Source: Trichocoleus sp. FACHB-40 (GTDB taxonomy: Bacteria > Cyanobacteriota > Cyanobacteriia > Cyanobacteriales > FACHB-T130). Taken from it: a stretch of DNA of 64,000 bases. The notes below the pieces were generated by a model. That model was not told the origin of the DNA. It worked only from the letters and a program-made list of their open reading frames with translations, and searched no databases. Every line of letters starts with the position of its first letter. Position 1 is the first letter of the stretch. The DNA lies in the NCBI RefSeq assembly GCF_014695915.1, contig NZ_JACJPF010000024.1:62001-126000 (forward strand), in the 5' to 3' direction. Shown here piece by piece: positions 57,310-64,000 of the stretch. A program made the translations under genes and the position numbers.

Positions 57310-60300
57310 CTAATTACCTACTTCTTCAGTAGGAGACGCGAACAGGGGTAATGTGAACCAAAAAGTTGCTCCGGCTCCGGGGGCGCTAATAGCACCAATT
57401 TGTCCGCCATGAGCTGTGATGATTTGCCGACAAAGATATAACCCTAGACCGATGCCAGTTGAACGGGCGCGGGAACCGCGAACATAACGCTCGAACAGGT
57501 GATCGCACGCTTCGGGGTTCATTCCCACGCCGTTATCAGCAACGGTGCAATGAACCATTTCTTCCTCAACTGTGGCTTGCAGGGTGAGAATGAGTCCGGG
57601 TGGGTTATGATTTAGGGCATTGGTGAGCAGATTTTCAAATACCCGCCTCAGCTGCAATGGATCTGCTGTCACGCCTGGTAAAGAAGCTGGAACTAAGTTG
57701 TTCAGGGTAGCTTGATTTTTCAGGAGCAGTGGTTCCATATCTTGAGCGATCGCTGAAGTTAGCGTCCCCAGTTGTACTAGCTGGTAATTGAGGATAACGC
57801 CTCGAACTTCGCTGGAGTGGGTTTCGAGGAGAGAGTTAATCAAACTCAGTTGGCGATCGCTACTCTGGATCATTCGCTCTAAAATTGAGCGAGAAATCGG
57901 GATTGTTTCCCCTGATTTATTTAATAAATTATTTACGACTAAAGACATACCCATAATTGGTGTACGCAAATCGTGAGAAACTGCGTGTAAAAACTCATCT
58001 TTTAGTTCATTTAGCTCTTTGAGTTCCTGCATTTTTTGAGAAAGTTGAGCAGTACGTTCCTCCACTTTACGTTCTAACCGAGCATTTAGCTCCTGTACCT
58101 CTTGGTATAGTTTTGCTTGTTTAATAGCTATAGTTACTTGCGTTCCCAATGATGATAGCAAATCAATCTCAGATTGCTGCCAATCACGCGGTGACGTACA
58201 TTGATCAACTATCAACAGTCCCCAAGGTTCCTCATCCAGAATAATTGGTACAGCCAAGAAAGCTCTGATTTGATAATTATTAAAATCCTCAGCAACGACT
58301 GAAGAAATCTCTATTTGAGAGGTATCTTTAACAACATGGACGGATTTATTTTCAAAAACTTTCCTAATTGCTTGATAATGTTCTTCATTTTTGGGAGTCC
58401 ATTCTTGAATAGGTCGCCACGGCGGAATAACCGACTCAGCAACAACCTGAAAATCGTCATAGATGCGACTGATAAAAACCCGATCTGCTGAAAGAAAATT
58501 TCGGACTTCGCTGACAGTAGTATCTAAAATTTGCTGGAGATCGAGGGATTGACGAATCCGCAGAGCAATGACACCAAGTAAGCGATCGCGCTCTAAAGCG
58601 TCGCGTAGTTGCGCGTCCGCAGCTTTGCGCTCGGTGATGTCGTTAACAACAGCCAACACGCATAATTCATCGCCAAAATTAATAACTTCTGCTGAGAGTA
58701 ATCCTATAGCCACCTCACCAGACTTCTTGCGAAACTCACATTCTAAATTGCGAATATTTCCCGCCTCTTGCAACATATCTATCATCTTCAGACGGTCTTC
58801 CGGATTGTTCCATATATTTAATTCAATTGCGGTATGTCCAATTATCTCTTCACGAGTGTAACCAGTTGTTCGTAAAAGACTTTCATTAATTTCTACATAG
58901 CGCCCATCTTTCACCGTACTGATAGCAATCGAATCCGGACTAGAAAGAAAAGCTTTAGAAAACTTTTCTTCTGAAAGTAACAACGCCTCTTCCGCTCGTT
59001 TACGTTCAGTAATGTCAATTCCGGTGCCAATCATATACTTAATTGAACCATCAGCATCGAGTAGAACAGTAGTTGACCAACTAATTAGCCGCCGCCTTCC
59101 ATCCCTCGTAGTCCAATAATTATCGTAGGTTTTGGGAAAGTTACCCGTGTGCAACTGAGCGAAAATATCTTTAATAGATTTTGCTTCCTCTGGAATTAGA
59201 AATATATCCCAAAAAGGCTGATCTTTTACCTCTGCAAACGAGTAATCAGTTATTTCTTCACAAGCTGTATTAAACCGAATAATTCGCCCTTGTCTATCAA
59301 CCACAATCACCAAAGCACCCGCTGTATCCAGAATTGCCGAAACAAAATTGCGCTCCTTACGCAACTCTTTAATCAGTCCGCGCAACTGAGCTGTCATTTC
59401 ATTGAAAGTTGTTGCTAATACCCCCATTTCGTTGTGACGGTTAACTGTCACCTGGGTATCCAAATTTCCCGCGCTAATTTTGGCTGATGCCTGCGTCAAA
59501 CGCTGCAAAGGTGATACAATTTGCCGAGAGAAGAACCAACCTAACTCAGCCGCAACCACCATCGCCACGCTCAAGGCTATACCCATCACGAAAAGCATTC
59601 TCTGCACAGGAGCGTAAGCTTCAGCCGTAGGAAGTTCTACCACCACCTTCCAGCGTACACTGCGAATGGGCGCGATCGCGCCCACCACTTCCACCCCTTT
59701 CAACCCCTGATAATTCTTTAGGGTTTTCGCACCCTTCAATTTTGTTAATTTTTTGATAAAAGCGTAGTTTGAAATATCGTGTAACTTATAATTTTTAGGT
59801 GATATCCCCTTTTCAGCAATTAAATACTTACGGTTATCAATTACATAAGTATAACCAGTTTTACCAACATCGATTTGAGATACAACGAACCAGAGAAAGT
59901 TTAAATTAATCCGCGCCATCAAAACGCCATCTACTACATCCTGCTGGTTGCGAATTGGTAACGCTAAGGTGACAACTGGAAGTTTTGTAGCAGCGTCCAT
60001 TCTAACTGGACTAACAATGTCTTCTTTTTGTTTAAAAGCCCGCGAAAATGAGCGGTAATCATCCTGGTGAGAGAATTTTGAATCATCATAAGGAGAATAC
60101 TCAGAAACAACCTCCCCATTTTTATTGAAAATCGCTACTTCTTCATAAGCACTATTATGGCGCGTCAGCGCTTCCAACAAAGTTTGCTGAATTTCCGGTG
60201 AAAAATCCGTCAACCCTTGCACTCTAGCAAGGTAACTCAGTTTACGCTGCAAGTCATCCAAGTAAGCATTAATCTCGCCAGCAGCAACCAAACTTCGCTC

Positions 60301-60522
60301 TTGCTGGGCGACTTCTACCTGTTCTATTTGAGCCTGGAAGCTCAAATAAATTAACATTCCCGATGTAATTAATAAAGCTAAAACTACTAGCAGTACCAAA
60401 CCATATCTAAGTTGATTGGCAATAGAAAAAAAACCAGAGAGAGGCGAAGCCCTATCCATTCGTAGAGGCAATTCATGACTTGTCCCTAGCCGTGAACCAC
60501 TGCCTTTATTTTGTTGGTTCAT
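57310..60522 (-). CDS. dCache-HAMP-PAS-PAS-GAF histidine kinase
   Basis: The product is 1070 residues from the ATG at 60520-60522, with AAAGGAGG five bases upstream. A membrane helix (YGLVLLVVLALLITSGMLIY), a periplasmic dCache domain (about 60-310, IFNKNGEVVSEYSPYDDS), a second helix (FVMGIALSVAMVVAAELGWF) and HAMP come first. Then PAS, PAS, GAF, HisKA with LHAVSHDLRTPIMG, and an intact HATPase (NLLTNALNHNPPG, DNGVGM, GIGLGLYLC). The BMP-family lipoprotein gene lies 63 bp upstream on the same strand, which suggests the Cache domain senses the ligand or the liganded lipoprotein. Confidence 0.92.
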   Translation of the reverse strand: MNQQNKGSGSRLGTSHELPLRMDRASPLSGFFSIANQLRYGLVLLVVLALLITSGMLIYLSFQAQIEQVEVAQQERSLVAAGEINAYLDDLQRKLSYLARVQGLTDFSPEIQQTLLEALTRHNSAYEEVAIFNKNGEVVSEYSPYDDSKFSHQDDYRSFSRAFKQKEDIVSPVRMDAATKLPVVTLALPIRNQQDVVDGVLMARINLNFLWFVVSQIDVGKTGYTYVIDNRKYLIAEKGISPKNYKLHDISNYAFIKKLTKLKGAKTLKNYQGLKGVEVVGAIAPIRSVRWKVVVELPTAEAYAPVQRMLFVMGIALSVAMVVAAELGWFFSRQIVSPLQRLTQASAKISAGNLDTQVTVNRHNEMGVLATTFNEMTAQLRGLIKELRKERNFVSAILDTAGALVIVVDRQGRIIRFNTACEEITDYSFAEVKDQPFWDIFLIPEEAKSIKDIFAQLHTGNFPKTYDNYWTTRDGRRRLISWSTTVLLDADGSIKYMIGTGIDITERKRAEEALLLSEEKFSKAFLSSPDSIAISTVKDGRYVEINESLLRTTGYTREEIIGHTAIELNIWNNPEDRLKMIDMLQEAGNIRNLECEFRKKSGEVAIGLLSAEVINFGDELCVLAVVNDITERKAADAQLRDALERDRLLGVIALRIRQSLDLQQILDTTVSEVRNFLSADRVFISRIYDDFQVVAESVIPPWRPIQEWTPKNEEHYQAIRKVFENKSVHVVKDTSQIEISSVVAEDFNNYQIRAFLAVPIILDEEPWGLLIVDQCTSPRDWQQSEIDLLSSLGTQVTIAIKQAKLYQEVQELNARLERKVEERTAQLSQKMQELKELNELKDEFLHAVSHDLRTPIMGMSLVVNNLLNKSGETIPISRSILERMIQSSDRQLSLINSLLETHSSEVRGVILNYQLVQLGTLTSAIAQDMEPLLLKNQATLNNLVPASLPGVTADPLQLRRVFENLLTNALNHNPPGLILTLQATVEEEMVHCTVADNGVGMNPEACDHLFERYVRGSRARSTGIGLGLYLCRQIITAHGGQIGAISAPGAGATFWFTLPLFASPTEEVGN

Positions 60523-60585
60523 CGTGCCTCCTTTAGAAATCTCTTTCACCCACTAATTCCTTTAAATTTAAGTAATGGCTAATAA

Positions 60586-61587
60586 CTAAGGTGTAGCATC
60601 GATTTTCCCAGTAATGATGTCTTCCTTGAGCGAGTTTATAAATTCTTCTTGTTCTGGAGTGAGGGAACCATAGAAAGGAGCCAAATCTTGGATTTCCTCT
60701 TGCAAACCGAATTTATACTGCTTGCCCTCCCAACGCCCTTGCTGTACCAAAGTTGCTCCTTCAAGCATTACCATAGGAACCTGCTGCATGGCATTGGTTA
60801 AAATCATTTTTGGGGGTGGTTTTTGTTGCTCTGGAAGCCCAGGAATGGCATGATTCCATCTAATAGCATAAACCCCTTTATTTTCAGCAACAACTTTTAT
60901 AACACCTCTATAAGCAGTATCAGCATTGACCGTTATGATATCAACGCCTTTCACCACTAACTTTTGAGAAATTCGGCTGGCTTTGTCTGCATCTGTCCAA
61001 CTTCCCACCCAATCAATGAATACTTGGGCTGAGGGGTTAATTTTCTTAACGCCTCGTTCAAATAAGGTAGCTTCCTCTTTCAAACCTTCATGTTTTTGAC
61101 CGCCAATGTAAGCAACTTTATTAGTTTTTGTTTTCAGCGCTGCTACCACTCCTGTTAAATACCCCAATTCACCAGCCCGAAACGCCAAACCGCCAAAATT
61201 TTTATTGTTGCCTGCATAATTACTCATAACCGCAAATTTATTACGGGGAAATTCTGCGGATACGACTTTAGCGGCGGCGATATATTGCCAACCATGACCG
61301 ATGATAAAATCAAAACCTTTTTTAGCATATTGACGAAAAAGTTTTTCAGCATCGGCTTCTGGCACACTGGCAGCATAAGCCACCTCAGCGCCAAGTTCTT
61401 TTTCAATTAACTTTAATCCTTCGTAACCTGATTGATTCCAAGTTTGGTCATCCACAGCTCCGGGAAAAATCGCCGCTACCTTAAAAGCACCCGGTTTCAC
61501 TTGGGCGGTTCGTGTAATGTCACTGGCAGTTGTACCGCAGGCTACCAGCAGCAAGGTTAAAAGCAGACAAATAATTTTCTTAGTCAT
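60586..61587 (-). CDS. BMP-family (PnrA-like) substrate-binding lipoprotein
   Basis: The product is 333 residues with a lipobox LLLVACGTT, so it is a lipoprotein of the periplasm. The mature part has the BMP fold features FKVAAIFPGAVDDQTWNQSG, FIIGHGWQY and GELGYLTGVVAALKT, a family that binds purine nucleosides or related ligands for ABC import. No permease or ATPase gene lies in the window; instead the Cache-domain kinase follows at 63 bp. It may work as a sensory receptor rather than, or as well as, a transporter part. Confidence 0.92.
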   Translation of the reverse strand: MTKKIICLLLTLLLVACGTTASDITRTAQVKPGAFKVAAIFPGAVDDQTWNQSGYEGLKLIEKELGAEVAYAASVPEADAEKLFRQYAKKGFDFIIGHGWQYIAAAKVVSAEFPRNKFAVMSNYAGNNKNFGGLAFRAGELGYLTGVVAALKTKTNKVAYIGGQKHEGLKEEATLFERGVKKINPSAQVFIDWVGSWTDADKASRISQKLVVKGVDIITVNADTAYRGVIKVVAENKGVYAIRWNHAIPGLPEQQKPPPKMILTNAMQQVPMVMLEGATLVQQGRWEGKQYKFGLQEEIQDLAPFYGSLTPEQEEFINSLKEDIITGKIDATP

Positions 61588-61734
61588 TAGTCATTGGTTA
61601 TTAGCTATTAACCATCCATAATAGACAGCTGGCAACTTTGGATTTTATCTATTTTCACCCAGTTGGGCTATCCGGGTGCAGTGCTTTGTAATGGCTCAAA
61701 TGCTATTATGCCTATGATTTCTTATATCGTCTAT

Positions 61735-61862
61735 TTTTGTTCCTATACTGAGTCTGGAAACGCTATATATGAGGTTCTGCCTCATGTCTGTGTTTTTTGA
61801 AACGTTGTTGGAGGCTCTACCTCCATATCGGCGTTCCCAGGCTCAGTCTGGAAACGAGAATT
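61735..61862. repeat. dispersed repeat block in a 303-bp intergenic region
   Basis: The 61588-61890 gap holds no gene. It contains two related units: ctgagtctggaaacg with gaggttctgcctc (61747-61784) and gaggctctacctc with ggctcagtctggaaacgag (61811-61859). Inverted gagg/cctc stems occur in each. The gttcc...ggaac-type parts resemble the hairpin at 53272-53301. Confidence 0.7.
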
Positions 61863-61890
61863 CACTCTTTAAATGTGGTGTATTAAAATG

Positions 61891-62450
61891 CTAATTAACA
61901 TTTCTTCTTGGTAATACTAATCTTGACAAGATAGTGGCTATATTCCAAGCATCATCGCCTCCTCTATGATGAGTTCCTTCAAGGGGTAATTTCAATATTT
62001 CTAAGGCCATGTCCATTCCTACTTCTTCAGGCAAGGTATGAATAAGGCTAAAAAGTGTTTTTACATTGATGTGTCTGGAGCCAAAAGGATATTTTATAGA
62101 ATGAGATTGGCACTGTTTTTGAAATTGGTTTCTATCGTAGTCCCCGTAGCTTGCCCAAACTCGCTGCTGAGTTAGGTATTTTTTTTTAGAATTGAACAAG
62201 CCTCTGCAAAGGGTACTCCTTGATTAACTTGTTCTTGGGTTAAAGTTGTTAAATTGGTGCAAAATTCACTTATTTGGGAGCGTTCGGGTTTCACGAGTAT
62301 ACTTTCTTTTTTTAGTCTTTCTCCAGAAGGGACGTCAAGCGGACAAATACCAATTTCGATGATTTCGCTTTCTTGCCCTTCTGGTGGTTTTTTTTCCCAG
62401 CAAGTTGATTCAATATCAACCACAATGATTTGATCTAATTTCTTAGCCAC
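61891..62450 (-). pseudogene. DEDDh 3'-5' exonuclease split at an A9 run
   Basis: Frame one (62450 to 62172) encodes IIVVDIESTCWEKKPPEGQE and EIGICPLD, ending LKKNT. Frame two (from about 62199 to 61891) continues with KKYLTQQRVWASYGDYDRNQ and HHRGGDDAWNIATILSRL. The DEDDh residues are all present: Asp and Glu in DIEST, Asp in GDYDRNQ, His and Asp in HHRGGDDA. The switch is at nine consecutive A on the coding strand; one added A, or a -1 slip, joins the frames. The product would be a KapD/ERI-1-like exonuclease of about 180 residues. Mutation, sequencing error and slippage-dependent expression are all possible. Confidence 0.85.
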
Positions 62451-62522
62451 TTTGGATTGACTCCTTGCTTGGGACGGATACCCCTTGTGGTGTCCTTACG
62501 GTATTTTGGTGGATGATATTAA

Positions 62523-63878
62523 TTAGGCAGTAAATTCAGCACGAAACTGATTCACAACTCGATCGAGTGCTACGGAATGGGAGGCTTTGAAGAGGATGCG
62601 ATCGCTTTCTTCTACCATTTCTTTCAAACGGTCTACAATAGCTTGATGTGTTGTAAAGCACTCTGCTGGTAAAGGTGCAGCACCAAGCGCGATCGCTTCT
62701 GCTTCTTTATCGTCTACCAAAATCAGCAAAGCGTCGAGATTGAGCTTTCGCGCCGCCTCTCCAACTGCGAAGTGAAATTCGGGACTTTGCTCTCCTAATT
62801 CCTTCATCGTCCCCAAAACTGCAATATGCCTTTTCCCCGGCGTCTCTGCTAACAATTGCAGCGCTGCCAGCATAGATTCTAAGCCAGCATTGTAAGTTTC
62901 ATCAAGAATTACAACGTCGTTGGGCAAATTGTAGCGCTGCGCCCTCCCAGAAGGCAAATTAACCGCCAAACCAGCCTTAAACGGTGTCCAGTCAACTTGG
63001 AGAATTTTAGCCACCGCTAAGGCTGCTAGGAAATTAGACGCATTGTGTCGCCCCGGTAACGGTAAAGGTAGCCGCATCCCCTCAACCAATAATGTCTCGT
63101 TATCAATCAACTCGCCGCGCACGTCTCCGCCTTCCAAACCGTAGGTGATGGTTTGCCCTTGCCAAACCCCGGCGGCTGTTTCCATTAGGCGGCGGTCGTC
63201 GTGGTTAAGAACAGCGATGCTGCTGGAGGGCATTTCGGCGAGTAATTCACATTTTGCTTGTGCGATCGCTTCTTTTGAACCCAGCCGCCCAATATGCGCT
63301 GTACCCACATTAGTAATTACCCCAATTGTCGGACACGCAATCTGTGTTAACAGCGCAATTTCACCTTTTGCCCGCATCGCCATTTCAATTACGGCATAGT
63401 CATGAATCGGTGACATTTCTAACAAAGTTTTGGGAACGCCGATTTCATTGTTGTAATTGAATAAAGTTTTATGAATATTCCCTTTGGTAGAGGACAAAAC
63501 TGCCGAGACTAATTCTTTAGTAGTAGTTTTACCGCAGGAGCCAGTTATGCCAATTACTGGTATTTTAAATTGCGAGCGCCACCACCGAGCGATCGCCTGA
63601 TATGCTGTCAACGTGTCTTTTACGTGTAATTGCGGAATAGCCCCAGGCATTTTGTAGTCTGTAATGACAGCAATCGCACCTTTTCTCAAGGCAGTTTCCA
63701 CAAATTCATGTCCATCAAACTTCTCTCCACGCAGTGCCACAAACACTTCTCCCGCCTTTAGAGTCCGTGTGTCGGTTGTAATCCCTGCAACAGCTGCCGC
63801 TAGGAGATCGTCAGATAAGTTTACAGACCCTGCCGCTATAATTTCAGCCAGTTGCGAGAGGAGGACGTGAAAAGACAT
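62523..63878 (-). CDS. murF: UDP-N-acetylmuramoyl-tripeptide--D-alanyl-D-alanine ligase
   Basis: The product is 451 residues from the ATG at 63876-63878; a TTG five codons upstream is less likely. An N-terminal substrate-binding domain (TDTRTLKAGEVFVALRGEKF), a central ATP domain with GITGSCGKTTTKEL, the EMAMRAKGEI and GTAHIGRLGS motifs, and a C-terminal domain with LDETYNAGLESM are all typical Mur ligase features. It adds D-Ala-D-Ala to UDP-MurNAc-tripeptide in the cytoplasm, the last cytoplasmic step of peptidoglycan precursor synthesis. It stands apart from other mur genes here, as is common in cyanobacteria. Confidence 0.97.
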   Translation of the reverse strand: MSFHVLLSQLAEIIAAGSVNLSDDLLAAAVAGITTDTRTLKAGEVFVALRGEKFDGHEFVETALRKGAIAVITDYKMPGAIPQLHVKDTLTAYQAIARWWRSQFKIPVIGITGSCGKTTTKELVSAVLSSTKGNIHKTLFNYNNEIGVPKTLLEMSPIHDYAVIEMAMRAKGEIALLTQIACPTIGVITNVGTAHIGRLGSKEAIAQAKCELLAEMPSSSIAVLNHDDRRLMETAAGVWQGQTITYGLEGGDVRGELIDNETLLVEGMRLPLPLPGRHNASNFLAALAVAKILQVDWTPFKAGLAVNLPSGRAQRYNLPNDVVILDETYNAGLESMLAALQLLAETPGKRHIAVLGTMKELGEQSPEFHFAVGEAARKLNLDALLILVDDKEAEAIALGAAPLPAECFTTHQAIVDRLKEMVEESDRILFKASHSVALDRVVNQFRAEFTA

Positions 63879-64000
63879 ACAGCTTAAATTCAAACTTCAA
63901 TGAGATTAATCCTAATCATGCACCAATCCCAGCACCACAACAAAATAGGCATCTTTATGAGTGACTTACATCACATTCAGCCACTATTGGGTCTACCTAC

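Overview
The window is chromosomal DNA from a cyanobacterium, probably a filamentous or otherwise large-genome species. The evidence is the very high density of the HIP1 octamer GCGATCGC, short tandemly repeated intergenic repeats, a plastoquinol terminal oxidase, SLH-domain envelope proteins and giant multi-PAS sensor kinases. I cannot name the genus from sequence alone.

Layout. 1-12.2 kb is ordinary chromosome mixed with accessory genes: an SLH/glycosyl-hydrolase-like protein cut by the left edge, a methyltransferase and cupin pair, a PTOX-type oxidase, a HEPN-like protein with a 17-residue tandem repeat, two membrane proteins of unknown role, a decayed HNH gene, a class III adenylate cyclase, and trhO. 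A degenerate second copy of the trhO 3' part lies on the other side of the cyclase gene.

12.4-35.25 kb is an integrated element of about 22.8 kb in the 3' end of a tRNA-Ala(TGC) gene. It is bounded by a perfect 49-bp direct repeat and carries a tyrosine integrase beside the left repeat. It is organised like a temperate virus. A leftward early operon holds the integrase, an HNH protein and a DnaB-N/RecA-type replication helicase, with a diverging XRE-type repressor. A rightward module holds small membrane proteins, a two-TM FtsK/HerA/Zot-like ATPase and a membrane-anchored PD-(D/E)XK-like nuclease. A leftward module holds an M15 endolysin and coat-like small proteins. A rightward structural module holds a phage-fibre-like protein, a Pro-rich 787-residue protein and a membrane protein. 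I found no terminase, portal, tape measure, tail sheath or relaxase. This suggests an undescribed tailless, possibly membrane-containing or filamentous, provirus. Inside the helicase gene are nine TGATCA palindromes in two oppositely oriented clusters around a 12-bp inverted repeat, a strong candidate for an embedded replication origin.

35.26-37.0 kb returns to chromosome (CRP-family regulator, threonine dehydratase). 37.3-51.5 kb is a signalling island. A CBS-PAS-GAF histidine kinase with a REC-GGDEF(degenerate)-EAL regulator faces, convergently, an operon of a 1869-residue hybrid kinase with an intact LOV photocysteine motif, a single REC protein, and an Hpt-REC-REC-GGDEF diguanylate cyclase. 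This predicts opposed, possibly blue-light-controlled, c-di-GMP synthesis and breakdown.

51.7-64 kb holds a DUF924 protein, a frameshifted GNAT gene, a secreted SLH protein, two paralogous PAS-GAF kinases (one with a degenerate ATP site), a BMP-family lipoprotein just upstream of the Cache-domain kinase, an exonuclease split at an A9 run with all catalytic residues preserved across the two frames, and murF.
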